Assembly: GCA_023313575.1 (NCBI GenBank)
Contig: JAJTTP010000015.1
Location: forward strand, 434,001 to 498,000
Origin: Eutypella sp. D-1
Taxonomy: Eukaryota > Ascomycota > Sordariomycetes > Xylariales > Diatrypaceae
Direction of reading: 5' to 3'
DNA length: 64,000 bases
A model generated the notes under the pieces. That model ran no database searches, was not told the DNA's origin, and worked only from the letters and a program-made list of their open reading frames with translations. Position 1 is the stretch's first letter. Each line of letters begins with the position of its first letter. A program made the position numbers and the translations under genes. This document shows, piece after piece, positions 48,145-58,906 of this stretch.

Positions 48145-48981
48145 GGAATCAGTTTACAAGGGAACGGGCACATATCCTGTACAACGTGACCAAAGTCGAA
48201 AGCACCATTACTTAGTGCGAGCACAACTCCCCTCACTCATTATTCGATTGGATTGGTTTATTTGTTGGTATATTCTGCGCGGCCTTCCGGTTCTGCTTTG
48301 CAACTGCGAGTCGAAACGAAGGCGTTTACCCGAATCCATGTATTTCGCACCATTGCGTAGAGGTGTCGCACCAGCTGCGTTTTAGTTGTGGCCTGCTATA
48401 ATGAGGAGGTGGTCTGAACAGGCCAGTGGTACCGATTAGGATACTCGATCTGCGTTTCGTTCCATCGTCTGGATTGATTTCTCGCCTGTGTTTGTGAAAA
48501 ATTGCAAGGTTGGGCAAAAAAAAAAACATGTGCCAGATGCAAATCGACCACTGATCTTGGGCATCAGGAAAAATGACGAAGGATATGGGTTACGGATAGG
48601 TAGTAATTGAATTGATTGTATTGTACTTCCCATACTTATATAAGAGACACCCCTGGGTGGGTTTTCAGGGCTGATAAGTAATTGAGATACCGATAACGAA
48701 CGCTATATCCTAGACTGGACGGGAGATCTACCCCTAGCCCAGCCAGAACTACACCTCTAACTAGTAGAACCTGTATACTCAACTGACCCCACGCATATAC
48801 TATTTACTTACGAGGCTGTCTAATCGATTCACAAGCACCTCCCCCCTTTTCTTTTTCTCCTGACCTTTACCTCCCTCCGCCCTCTTCACAGAAAGCCGCG
48901 CACCTGAAAGTATCTCAAGGCGCCAAAAAGGGAGGAAAAAAAAATTAAAATAAGGGGAGAGCTAAAAGAAATGCGGAGACG
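48145..48981. other. Intergenic region
   Basis: The 3' flank of the DUF1774-type gene and the leader of the phosphopantetheinyl transferase gene. A poly-A run lies at about 48517-48527. An upstream ATG at 48971 opens a 4-codon frame that overlaps the real start at 48982. No other gene is seen. Confidence 0.55.
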
Positions 48982-49948
48982 ATGATCCCGCGCACAGCCG
49001 CCGCCGTGCCAGCGCGACGACCACCGCCGCTGCTGCCCCCTTTCCACGTGGGCAACGACATATGCCGGATCCCGCGGGTCTACCGGATCCTGGCGTCGGC
49101 GCGTCTGGGACCCCGGTTCGTGGCGCGCGTGCTCACGCCCGAGGAGCGCCGGGAGCCGCGGTGTCGTGAGGTTTTGCGGCGCGTGCTTGCTTCTGCCCCA
49201 CCGTCTTCGTCGTCGTTGTCGGCTGGTGTTGCTTTTCGTGAGGGAGAAGGGGGTGGAGAGGGACGACGACGGCGGCAGGAAGGGGAACGGGAACGGGAAG
49301 GGGAGCTGGAGAGGGGACAAGTTGATCCGCTTCTTTGGAAGGCTGCGGAGTTCATGGCTGGCAGGTAAATGCCCCCCCCCCCCCCCCCTTATGCCTACAC
49401 ACTACGTCCTCATCCGCACTACCTCGGCCAAGATGTTCCCCCTCCCTGCCTTTCATCGTTCTATTCTACATTCATACACACACATATCATGCAGGATACG
49501 CACAATATTCTAGTGCATGATAGAGCTCAAGGGGCAAGAACAAGCAAGGGGGCAAGACACAGATAGATAAATAAAAGAAAAAGACTGACAACAGAGGGGC
49601 GCGCCCGTCCCCCCCCAACGAATCCACAGGTTCGCGGCCAAAGAAGCGGCGATCAAAGCGCACCCGCATCGACGTCTCACTTTCCACCGCATCGCCATCG
49701 TGCGGCGTGCCGACGTCGTCGCTGCGCATCACCATCACCAGCCCGAAAGTGGCGAGGAGAAGGGGGAGGAGGAGGAGCGCTCGAGCGGACCGCCGTTGGC
49801 GCTGATTAAGGGCGATGATGATGCAGGAGAAGGAGGTGGTGGTAGTGGGGGCGGGGGAGGGAGGTTTCAGGAGGATTGCTATGCTTCGATTAGTATCAGC
49901 CATGATGGCGACTACGCTACTGCTGTCTGTCTGGGTCTGGCGCCCTAG
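48982..49948 (+). CDS. Holo-[acyl-carrier-protein] synthase, AcpS-type 4'-phosphopantetheinyl transferase (233 aa)
   Basis: Two exons: 48982-49364 and 49630-49948. The enzyme transfers 4'-phosphopantetheine from CoA to an acyl carrier protein; in fungi the stand-alone AcpS-like form (Ppt2 type) serves the mitochondrial carrier protein. The two active-site blocks are present: GNDICRIPRVYRIL with the Mg-binding Asp26, and WKAAEFMAGRFAAKEAAIKAH with Glu133, restored by splicing. RFVARVLTPEE lies between them. The C-terminal half (HRRLTFHRIAIVRR, then CYASISISHDGDYATAVCL) matches the AcpS beta region. Two low-complexity inserts enlarge the domain: a Gly/Glu/Arg segment (about 70-112) and a His/Glu/Gly segment (about 160-203). 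The intron has 17 C just after its donor. No clear mitochondrial presequence is predicted, though the N-terminus is Arg/Ala/Pro-rich without acids. Confidence 0.9.
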
Positions 49949-50408
49949 GTTATAGGTAGGCATGTTCGCGTGTGTGCGTGCATGCGTGCGGTATTTTGCC
50001 TTAAGTATGCACATGCCAATACATTCTCTCTTATGCATGCAGAAGCTTTTCTAGTAGGAGAAATCGCTCTCTATATGAAGTGCGTATACATTGTTAGGTG
50101 GATGGGCAGCCATGCACCAACCGCCCCCTGAAGAGTTGTCCTACCAGCCTACGTAGTGGGTGAGGTAGACTAAGCTCTCGCCCACTTTCGAAAAATAATG
50201 GTTATACCTCAGAAATCAAACCTGTAATTGGCAGCAAGGAAAAAAAAAAGAAACGTTCAGAAAATTCCTGCTATTTTGGGAGATTTTTGACCCAAAGCTG
50301 GCGATTGTCTGCAAAATGCATTGGGAGCTCCGGAGAAACTGCGGGGGAGGGGTACAGAACTCACTAAAATATATAAAGCCGTTTAAGGCCGTCAACCATC
50401 GCAGCTAA
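49949..50408. other. Intergenic region upstream of the tRNA
   Basis: No gene is seen. A GTGTGCGTGCATGCGTGCG run lies near 49971-49990. Confidence 0.6.
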
Positions 50409-50560
50409 GACCGATTGGCGCAATGGTTAGTAACCCATTCTTACCTGCACATCAAAAAAACTTTCAAACTTTGCTAACCTAAATGCAAAACAGGTAGCGT
50501 GTGGACCTCCTAATAAGGAAGTTTAGTCTAAGGTTGCGGGTTCGAGTCCCGTGTCGGTTG
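50409..50560 (+). tRNA. tRNA-Arg(CCU) with a canonical 12-nt intron and an extra D-loop intron
   Basis: The cloverleaf is complete once two inserts are removed. The acceptor stem is GACCGAT (50409-50415) with GTCGGTT (50553-50559), discriminator G50560. The D stem is GCGC (50418-50421) with GCGT (50497-50500). The anticodon stem is TGGAC (50502-50506) with GTCTA (50526-50530). Loop CTCCTAA gives anticodon CCT. The T arm is GCGGG-TTCGAGT-CCCGT. A-box TGGCGCAATGG and B-box GGTTCGAGTCC are intact, and a T7 terminator starts at 50562. The 12-nt intron (50513-50524) lies at the usual 37/38 site. The second insert, 50426-50493, interrupts the D-loop. Mature length would be 72 nt before CCA addition, with D-loop AATGGTA. 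Confidence 0.9.
50426..50493 (+). other. Ectopic 68-nt intron in the tRNA D-loop, spliceosomal in appearance
   Basis: It begins GTTAGT, ends AACAG, and has GCTAAC with the branch A 16 nt before the end, the pattern of short introns elsewhere in this window. Removing exactly this segment joins CAATG to GTAGCGT and restores a 7-nt D-loop. Because GGT occurs at both edges, four junction placements give the same product. Segments TACCTG (50442-50447) and CAGGTA (50491-50496) can pair, so excision by tRNA endonuclease is an alternative. Confidence 0.7.
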
Positions 50561-50561
50561 C

Positions 50562-50568
50562 TTTTTTT
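50562..50568 (+). terminator. RNA polymerase III terminator of tRNA-Arg
   Basis: Seven T in a row begin two bases after the discriminator base, a standard Pol III stop signal. Confidence 0.85.
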
Positions 50569-51318
50569 GCCCTTTATCATTCCTAATACCTGGAGTGGTG
50601 TCATTATTTTTGCCGGCCTTCTTTCTTTTTGGGTATAATCGCATATGGGTTCATGCTGTGTGATTTTGTAATTTTGTTGGTGATAGTTATATTAAATCCA
50701 GATCCTGGCTTATATGCCTGTCGTAGGCTTCGTATAAGCAGACCTAGCTATATGTTAGGTGGGTCAGGTCCAGGCCTGATAGGTGGTATTATATAAGCGT
50801 TTTATCTTATCAATAGATTGATGTAACTCTAAGTGGTTACCTAACAGCCTTAAAGGTAAGCTGTCGCGGTCCGTCCAGTAGTATAACGCGCCTGGAATAT
50901 CCAGAGGTGGGTGTACCGCATACTGTATGTAATAAATGGTTACCTTGGGAATAATTAACTTAGCCTGGTCAACATATAATCCTCCAGCCATCCCATCCAA
51001 TTTATTACATACCTGGGTATAAACAGAACGTTCACTGTCCAAGTATAAATATTATTAAACTGTGTAATTAAAACTATAACAACTTATATCTACTGCAACA
51101 TTTCATTCACTCTTTAATTCTGGTGGATCCATCCCCCATGTTATATGCCTGCTATGTGGATTCCAGGTTAACTCCCACTACGCATACCAACCGTGACCGA
51201 GTCGCCCACCGCCTGGGGGGACTACCTGGGCTAACTAATCCATTCTAACCTAGGGGTTATTCCAAGGTTTAGGTACTAAGTTTAGTAGGTATTTAAGTAA
51301 ATATTATATGGGTCAAAA
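50569..51318. other. AT-rich intergenic region between tRNA and Bre2
   Basis: An open minus-strand frame (50764-51042, 92 codons) ends in the AT-rich part and may be a transposon remnant; it has no recognised motif. The word TTATATGCCTG occurs at about 50710 and 51140. The Bre2 promoter occupies the right end. Confidence 0.45.
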
Positions 51319-53375
51319 ATGGCTTCCGAACTCGAACAATCACAACTACCACTACAACCACAACCACAACCACAACCACAACCACAACCACAACCACAAC
51401 CACAACAACCTCCACCACCACCCGATCGCAAAGTTACCCCGGTTCCCGTCCCAGTTCCAGTCCCGTCGCCTCCCATACCAGCGTCTTCTCTCCCCCAAAA
51501 ACGGACTCTTGAGGACGATCATGCACCCCCGGTCTCCTCACCACTAAACCCTAATCCCGACCTAGCAGCAGCAGCAACAGCAGCAGCCATGTCGCGAGAG
51601 AAACCCGGCAGGCCTAAGAAGGAGTCCGTCAAGAAACGAGAGTCTAAGGGCGGCTCCACCGCTGCCGCCGGCGACACCAGCTCACGAGCTACGCCCGACC
51701 CAAAGGTCAAAGCAGACATCAAGAATGTTCCTGCTGCCGCCCCAAGCGAGTCGTCACCCCTAAGATACAAGCTCGCGCCCCCGAAGCCCTCTGATTTCGA
51801 GCCCCCGCGCGGTCCCATCTTCACCCACCATCATGACGTTCCTGCTCTTGACGGGTCAACGATTCCCTTCTACGAGACCTCAGAACAGTGAGTTTCCATG
51901 TGACCTGTTGTGAATTAAGCTTGGTTTTGGCTAGGCTAGGCTTTTCTGTCGTTTGTCGCATTGTAATATAATATAATACTGACCAGACCTGCCTCTTACC
52001 CAGCGTCTACAACAAGAAGAGCTACCACTACCTACACTGCATAGCCGACCCTGCCTTTCCTTCCTCCTTCTACTACCGCCAGACCGAGCCGCCCCCCTAC
52101 GGCCCCCACATCAGCTTCGAGGATGCCGCCACTCACATGTACATGGACCAGTCCGGGCGCCACATTACCACGGACAAGGGCTTCCGGATGGCGAGGGCCA
52201 ATGTGGCGATACGTCAGGGCCGCTGGTACTGGGAGTGCAAGATTACGCGCGGCACCGTGAAGAGCAGCAGTAGCGGAGGCGGTAGCGACGCGAAGGTCGA
52301 GTCGCACGGCCACGTGCGCATGGGCTTCGCGCGGAGGGAGGCGTCGCTGGACGCGCCCGTGGGCTTCGACGCCTACAGCTACGGGATCCGCGACGTCCAG
52401 GGCCAGAAGGTGCACATGTCGCGGCCCAAGGACTTCTTCCCGCCGGGCGAGGACATCAAGGAGGGCGACGTCATCGGGCTCGAGATCCAGCTGCCGTCCG
52501 AGCGCCTGCACCGCAAGGTCGTCACCGGCCAGTACAACCCGGCCGTGGACACGGTCGACGGCGACGCCGAGGAGCCCGCCGACGCCGCCAACATCGTCCG
52601 CGACCGCATACCCATCCGCTTCAAGGCGCACATCTACTTCGAGAAGATCGACTACCACACGACCAAGGAGCTCGAGGACCTGATGAACCCCTCGCCGGTA
52701 ACGGCAGCGGGCGGCGGCGGCGGCAGTGGGGGCGCCGCGGGCGCCCAGCCGAGCCCGACCCACCCGCTCCCCTCGATGCGCACGCTGCCCGGCTCCTGCA
52801 TCAAGGTGTACAAGAACGGCGTGTTCATGGGCGCGCCCTTCGCAAACCTCCTCGCCTTCCTGCCCCCCGCCTCGCGGCCCCAGGCCCAGGTCGGCGCCCG
52901 CGAGGGCATGGACGACGGCATGCTGGGCTACTACCCGGCCATCAGCGTATTCCGCGGCGGCGCCGCCGAGGTCAACTTCGGCCCGGACTTCTGGTACCCG
53001 CCACCCGGCCTTGACGGCAGCAACAGCAACAAGAACAATAAGAAGAAGCAGCCCGCGCCTAACGACGAAGAGGATACCTCAGAAGCCGACGGCGACGTCG
53101 ACATGATCGGCGTAGCGCCGGCAGACCCCCCACCGGCGGCGACGACGGAAGACGAGGACCCGCTGGGCCTAGGCCGCTTACGGCCCACTTCGGAGCGCTA
53201 CGACGAGCAGATCGTCGAGGACATCGTGGCGGATATCGTGGACGAGGTCGACTTCTGGATGCAGGACGGCGCCCGCGTCATTGACCGCACCGGGGGCCGT
53301 GACGCCAAGGCCGAGACGACGGGCGGTATCGCCCCCGGCCGCGAGGAGATCAAGGAGATCGTCCAGGATGATTGA
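51319..53375 (+). CDS. BRE2: COMPASS complex subunit Bre2 (Ash2-like), SPRY domain protein (646 aa)
   Basis: Two exons: 51319-51887 and 52004-53375. Bre2 is the Ash2L homologue in Set1/COMPASS, needed for methylation of histone H3 lysine 4. The N-terminus has a QPQPQP run encoded by a CCACAA repeat, then a basic segment with an AT-hook-like core (EKPGRPKKESVKK). After the intron come YHYLHCIADPAFPSS and a split SPRY domain from about residue 235 (TTDKGFRMARANVAIRQGRW, WECKI, RMGFARREASLDAPVGFDAY, SYGIRD). A long insert follows (about 325-430). The domain ends with GSCIKVYKNGVFMGAPF and GYYPAISVFRGGAAEVNFGP. The C-terminal helix (YDEQIVEDIVADIVDEVDFW) fits the Sdc1/Dpy30-binding motif of this family. 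The splice junction yields SEHVYNKKSYHY. Confidence 0.95.
51356..51408 (+). repeat. CCACAA hexanucleotide repeat coding for Gln-Pro
   Basis: About eight or nine copies of the hexamer encode alternating Gln and Pro near the Bre2 start. Such a repeat may vary in length between strains without shifting the frame. Confidence 0.8.
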
Positions 53376-54227
53376 GCCCTGCCTGGTGTTAGGTGAGGTT
53401 GGGGTTGGTTTGACTGGGGGGTAGGCGTTTTGATGGTTGAGTGCGGACGGAGTCAGGCTGGGTTCACGCTGGTTTTTCTCGACGGGGAAGCTCTTTGATC
53501 GGCTGGCTGGCTGACTGGCCATGGATGATTACTTCACTATCATAGATGTAACCCGCTCGTTGCGTAGGTACCTAATCGAGCACACCACATCACATCACAC
53601 CACAAGCCCCCTTCCTTATGCGGTGCTTGCTGGGTCTAGATGGGGGAAATGAATGAATGGCTATACGACGGGTTTTCTCTCCCCCATACACACATGCACA
53701 TATACGTGCCCCCGCCTGATGCAAGCCTAGCCTTAACTAGTGAGAGAGAGAGAGAGAGAGGGAGGGAGGCAATTCCATCCTTCAATGTGGCCCAAGAAAG
53801 GTAAAAATTAATATTCATAGTATTTCATCGCATGGAGACACTTGCTCGCTCTCATGACGCCGCCCATCGCTATCGATGTAAGAAAACACCCCCTATCGCC
53901 GAAAGTCTGGTATGTGATCCCGTTTGAACCTCCCTCGTAGCCATAATCGTAATCATAACCATGCCATTCATACCCGTATCCCGGTTCCATCACCACATTA
54001 ACTCGTTATAATCGTCGTTGTTGTTGTCGTTGTCGTCTTCGGATAAGACTCGGTTATTATTAGGGGTGCAGGTAGGTTATCAACTAACCCATCCCATCCC
54101 ATCCCATCCACCCATCCCTTCATTTATTAACCGAACCCATCGTTGTCTATGCATGCCATATTTAAAAAGAAAAAAAGCCCCTGGAAACCTGGCAAGACAC
54201 CAAAAAAGCATTAATCCTAGAAATAGC
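53376..54227. other. 3' intergenic region between convergent genes
   Basis: Lies between Bre2 (+) and the membrane protein (-). It has a GA dinucleotide run at about 53741-53766 and a CATCC pentamer run at 54091-54109. No gene is seen. Confidence 0.6.
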
Positions 54228-55964
54228 TTATTTTCCCGCCACCGCAGCCACCGCAGCGGGCTCGGAGGGCGGCGGGAAGACCCGGACATGTTCATTATCG
54301 TTCTCGTTACCATGACCGTTCGCGGCGGGTAACTGCGGGTCATCCGGCAATTCTTCGACGCGGAAGCCGCCGGCGGCTTCATCAGCGGCCGCTGAGGCGG
54401 CGGCGGCTTCGCGTTCCGATGCCTCGCGCTCGAGTCGGACTTCTCGCCCGCGCTTGTGGCAGTACCAGAGGGCTGAGAGGAGTACTGCGTGTGGATCATG
54501 GGTCAGTTCGAGTTTATGTTGGGTTTGGGTTTGGGTTTGGGTTATGGTACGGCATGCGATGCGCGTAGCGTGATGGGTTTGTATATATAGAGAGAGAGCA
54601 AGGGGGTGGAGGAAGAGAGAGGGCGGAGGGGGGTGGGGCATGAACTATTTCTTTTTGAAAAGGGCATGTCATGACTCACAGAAAACGGCCACGCTCCAGA
54701 GCACGTTGGTGCCGATGAAGGCGGGCCAGCGGGTCTTGAGGGCGTTGACGATGCCCTTGAGGAGGGTAGCGAGGGCGCCGGGCTTAGTGACGAGCTCCTG
54801 GAGGTTGGAGGGCGTGAGGAAGCGCTTAGCGGCGCCCTTGATGCCGCCGCCATCACCGCCCTCGGCCTCGGCGGTCGACAGGCCCTGGGCCTCGGCGGCG
54901 ACGGCGAGGAGTTCGGGCGCCAGCTTGGAGGACAGCTGGTCGGGGAGCTGGGCGACGAGTTTCTTGAGCCCCCGCGGCAGACGGTTGTACGCGCGCTCGA
55001 TGACGCCGTCGCGGTCCTCGACCAGCGACGCCAGGTCCCCGTACGCCGTCGGCACTCCCGCCGCGAGGTCCCGCAGTACCTGCGTGAACCGCCCTAGCAC
55101 CTCCGTCGTTTCCCGCGACAGGCTGAACGCCTTGCTGTCGTCCTCGCCGCCGTCCTTGGACGAGACGCGTGCCGCTGCCAGGTTTAGGTCCTCTAGCACC
55201 CGCGCCACTTCCGCCTCCTCCCGACGCACCTCCGCCTCGGCGTCTGCCGGCGTCGCGGCCGCCGCAGCTGCCGAGCTCGGCTTGAGTGTCGAGGAGGAGG
55301 TCGCGCCTGCGCCGTCGCTGCCGGGTTTCTTGCGCAGCGAGATGGTGCGCCCGATGTTCGTCACGAAGGAGAAGCGGTTCGGTTTGTGCTGGTGCTGCTG
55401 GTTTCCGGTGTTTTCGGGCTTCTCGTTGCCATCGGTCGTCTTGCCCTTCTCCTTGCCTTTGCTCTTGTCCTTCCCCTTCCCCTTCCCTTTGTCTTCTTCC
55501 TTGGGCTGATCCTTGTCTTTCTTGCTACCATCTCCCGTAACATCGGCTCTCTCCCTTGCCCCGACGCTCGACGCATCGCTATCCCACTCAATGACGGGCG
55601 TCTTGACGCGCGGGGGTAAGGGGGGCGGTTTCTCGTCGTCGCCGTTGTTGTTGTTGGTTTCGGGATTCACGCCCGCAGAGGACGACGAAGCGAAGCGCTC
55701 GAGGAACTTCTCATCTTCCTCCTTGAGGACCGGGGCCGGGACATCGACCTGCTTCGGCGTCCGCGTCCGCGTCCGCGCCTCCCCGCCGCCCCTGGGCTCA
55801 GAGATGATGGTGGTGGTGGGCGCATCCTTGTTGGTCTTCGCTGCCGAGCCTGCGGCGGCGGCGGCGGTATCTTCCTTCGCCTCTTTTTCTAGGCGCTCCT
55901 TCTCGGCGGCGGCCTTTTCCGCCCTGTGCTTCCTCACCTTCTTTATTGTGAAATATTCGAGCAT
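54228..55964 (-). CDS. Conserved fungal tail-anchored-like membrane protein of unknown function (513 aa)
   Basis: Two exons on minus: 55964-54680 and 54484-54228. The N-terminus (MLEYFTIKKVRKHRAEK) and EEDEKFLERFAS are conserved in filamentous fungi. A Lys/Gly-rich charged linker follows (DKGKGKGKDKSKGKEKGK), then KPNRFSFVTNIGRTISLRKK. The folded helical region spans about 270-430 (AFSLSRETTEVLGRFTQVLR, VPTAYGDLASLVEDRDG, APELLAVAAEAQG, LTPSNLQELVTKPGALATLL). A hydrophobic helix is created across the splice site (IGTNVLWSVAVFLLLSALWY) and is followed by the basic CHKRGREVRLERE. The C-terminal tail is short and acidic. One membrane pass with the bulk in the cytosol is likely. The role is unknown. 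The intron contains a (GGGTTT) run that is not the fungal telomere repeat. Confidence 0.9.
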
Positions 55965-57037
55965 CCTTGCGCTTGGGTTTAGCTAATTGTTATGGGGATG
56001 ATAAGTGGGACGGGTGAGGGTTTATAGAGAGTAAGGAGACCGAGAGAGTATGTAGATGATAACAAAGAGGGGGAATTAGAAGCAAGGTATGATGATGACC
56101 TCGGATGTCGGGTATAAGTAGATTAGACGGTTGGATATTCTGTATTTAAAGTCAGGCTGGCTGTACTTCCAAATTGTATACTACGTAGACTATGTAGAGG
56201 CGCAAAGAGCCCTGGAGGGGTCTAATGCGCTTATTATCTATCTGGTTGTCCGGAAGCCTGTTTTAACGTAAAGCACTCATGGTGAAACAACTGGCTGGGA
56301 ATCAAAGCCGGAGACTGGGACTCATTCGCCATCTCGGCCCCCCTGTCACCTGCAGGATAAACGCTGTCCATCCAGTATGTAATGCCCGGCTGTAATGCTG
56401 TAATGTTATTGGTAAAACTCGAAGGTCTTAAACTCTGATGTCACTGCCCATCCAGGTGAGGTACGTAAGTACCTACCGATACAAGCGATACTAGTATTGT
56501 GGCTATGCCTTACCATGGATTTGACCTGTGGCGTTAGCTCATGTGGGTCCAATGACAGCTCCACCCCCACTAACGATACCTGAAATACGAAATGTCTATT
56601 CCTATTCGCTTATAGTGGGTTTCCGCTTGGTTTACCTCATGGAGGCAGCCCATAGCAGGGGGAATCCACTCTATACCAAACCTATACTCAAAAATGGCAT
56701 AGGGCAACCTTGGAATCTAGTGGACCTGGACAGGACTGTATACCGAAGAGTCTCATACTGAAGCGAGTGGATATGGGATATGGTAGTATGGTGGTATAGT
56801 TCGGTTTCCATGGAGAATTGACACCGTCAGCTATGGGTAGTAAAAGTATGGAGCCCAATGTAGAATCAGACATGATAATCAGAGATGATGTTTTCAAACA
56901 CGGGGGGGTATCTCGCATTTCGTTCCAGGAACATACATAACGCCAACCCATTGAACCCATTCCTCCCCGTTTCCAGTTGGTAAACCAACCCCTCTTTAAA
57001 AAAAAAAAAAACACATTAGACATGCAGTAAAAACCCC
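55965..57037. other. Intergenic region
   Basis: The promoter of the membrane-protein gene and the 3' flank of Nse1. Small frames (for example 56528-56761) show nothing recognisable. A poly-A/T run lies at about 56997-57011. Confidence 0.55.
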
Positions 57038-58090
57038 CTAATCGCCATCGTCGTCGTTAGCGTCGTCGAGATCGGCGTTCTCCTCCATAACCTCCTCCAT
57101 GAGATTACTGCTCCGGCCAGCCGCAGCCTCTCTATCGCCGCCGCCCGCGCCTCCCCTGCCGCTTCGTCGTCTGCCGCGCTTGTACGCCTCGGTCTCAGTG
57201 ATGGCCCTCTCGCCGACGTAGTGGCGGCCGTCCCAGTCGCGGCGGCAACCGGGGCCGGGACAGCGCTGTTCGCGGCGGGTGCGCCAGAAGGCGTCGGCGC
57301 AGCCGTCGTGGAGGCGGACGTTGCAGTCGACCTGGGCGCAGCGCTGGCCCACCGTCACGACCTCCTTACAGGCCGCGCAGAACTTGACGCGCTGCCACTC
57401 GCCGTCCTCCGCGTCCGGGTCGTTGTACGACTCCACCAGCCACGACCGCAGCTCCATCAGCGCCCGCGCCGACAGGCTGTATAGCCCTTCCCGGCTGCGC
57501 TCGAACCACCCTTCCTCCACCATGCACCGCATCATCGTCTCCGCCTCGCTGGACTTGAGGCCTTTCAGCGCCGGATGCTGCTGTGTCTGTGGCTCGCCGT
57601 CGCCGTCGTTGTTATCGACTGGATCGTCGTCGGACGGGTTCCGCTGGGGCGGGGCGCGGAACTTATTGGCCTGCATGCCGTCGAGACACATGGCCTCGAG
57701 GCGGCGGGAGTTGTACTTCTCGAACATGGCGTCGATGACGCGCTTGACGAAGGCGATCTCCTCGGCGGAGTGCAGGGTGGCCATCTGGGCCATGGGGTCG
57801 GAGGTGGTGTTCACGACGGCGTAGACGCGCTCCTTCCGCACCTGGTGCATCGTGCTCCGGATCTCGAGGTCGAAGGGCGAGATCGCCGCCGACGCCGCCG
57901 ACACGTACGACTCGAAGTCCTCCTGCGTCACCTGCCGCGGGTCCGTCGCCTTGTTCTCTTGCTCCGTGAAGATCGCAGCCAGCACCGGCCGCGCCTCCTT
58001 GAAGGTCATCGTGCCCCGCGCCATGAAGGCCTGGAGGAAGGCCCGGTTGCCGTGGTCGTAGTGGCCGATGATTTCATCCTGGTCATCCAT
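57038..58090 (-). CDS. NSE1: SMC5-SMC6 complex subunit Nse1, RING-like (350 aa)
   Basis: A single exon. Nse1 is the RING-type ubiquitin ligase of the SMC5/6 complex and works with the MAGE-type subunit Nse3 in DNA repair and replication-fork rescue. The N-terminal winged-helix part shows NRAFLQAFMARGTMTFKEAR and ISPFDLEIRSTMHQ. The middle has NTTSDPMAQMATLHSAEEIA and VKRVIDAMFEKYNSRRLEAM. A Gly/Asp/Gln-rich insert follows, then MVEEGWFERSREGLYSLSAR. The variant RING lies at about 238-285 with the expected Cys/His set (FCAACKEVV, GQRC, DCNVRLHDGC, RCPGPGC) and ends RDWDGRHYVGE. The tail is basic, then acidic. Two ACGCGT boxes sit about 170-195 bp upstream of the ATG. Confidence 0.94.
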   Translation of the reverse strand: MDDQDEIIGHYDHGNRAFLQAFMARGTMTFKEARPVLAAIFTEQENKATDPRQVTQEDFESYVSAASAAISPFDLEIRSTMHQVRKERVYAVVNTTSDPMAQMATLHSAEEIAFVKRVIDAMFEKYNSRRLEAMCLDGMQANKFRAPPQRNPSDDDPVDNNDGDGEPQTQQHPALKGLKSSEAETMMRCMVEEGWFERSREGLYSLSARALMELRSWLVESYNDPDAEDGEWQRVKFCAACKEVVTVGQRCAQVDCNVRLHDGCADAFWRTRREQRCPGPGCRRDWDGRHYVGERAITETEAYKRGRRRSGRGGAGGGDREAAAGRSSNLMEEVMEENADLDDANDDDGD

Positions 58091-58260
58091 GATCGGATGG
58101 CAGGGTGTGTGTGTTTGGGGTGGAAGGGGGGATCTTCTTATGGGAAACCCCTATGTTTCGTGTCTTTTGGGTTTGTGAAGGATTGGCTGGTGCAAGTTGT
58201 GGTTTATAGCGTTTTAACCTTGGAAGGTCACTACTAATTACTTAGGTACTCCATCTATGG

Positions 58261-58285
58261 ACGCGTGTTTGCGACGCAAACGCGT
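58261..58285. promoter_or_regulatory. Paired ACGCGT (MCB-like) boxes upstream of Nse1
   Basis: ACGCGT occurs at 58261-58266 and 58280-58285, flanking GTTTGCGACGCAAAC, so the whole forms an imperfect inverted repeat. ACGCGT is the MluI cell-cycle box bound by MBF in yeasts, controlling S-phase and repair genes. Use by this gene is inferred only from position. Confidence 0.4.
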
Positions 58286-58906
58286 TAATTGAATTCTTAG
58301 TTGGCGGGGGTTTAGTGGTGATTCTTAGGTAAGCTCCCTAACTCCAGGCACGTTTATGTACCTACCTAGGTCGTATCTAGCAAGATAGTCTAGTAGTGGG
58401 GCTCGACGTCAATTATCGGGGCTCTACTCCGTTAAGTATACTGTAACAATTCCTAGCCTGCCCTGTCAGCTTACAGTCTGGCTTGAGCCTGCAACCTTTG
58501 TTGGATACCTCATCATCTACGGATTGTAACTCACATAGACGGGTGAGTTAGGTAAAATATTCCTTTTACACGTTTGAAACACCTAGAAACCTACCTAGGT
58601 AAATTACTACAGCCACGCATCTCGTAAATCTCGTTTTTGATCGTCCAAAATGGACTGGACGAAAGCTCACCATAAGGGAGGGGTTATGAGATCGTGGAAT
58701 CTCAGGCTTTGAGATGCGAGGTAATGGGACGTCTCAATGACATATCCACCGCTACGTGCCACAGAAAGAAAAAAAACGAATTCTGCTGAGAATCCAATCA
58801 CAATAGCTCAATAAATCTACTTATCTCTTAGTTATGCTCCGATCTGCTGCCAAATTCACCCAAACAAGACCAGTGCCCAATGTCCGATCAATGCAGTGTT
58901 CCGTGA

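Noticed and set aside
50764..51042. 92-codon minus frame next to the tRNA
   Set aside because: Might be a transposon remnant, but no motif, no repeat borders and AT-rich DNA; left as part of the intergenic entry.
54519..54542. (GGGTTT) repeat resembling a telomere
   Set aside because: The fungal telomere unit is TTAGGG; this run is short and lies inside an intron.
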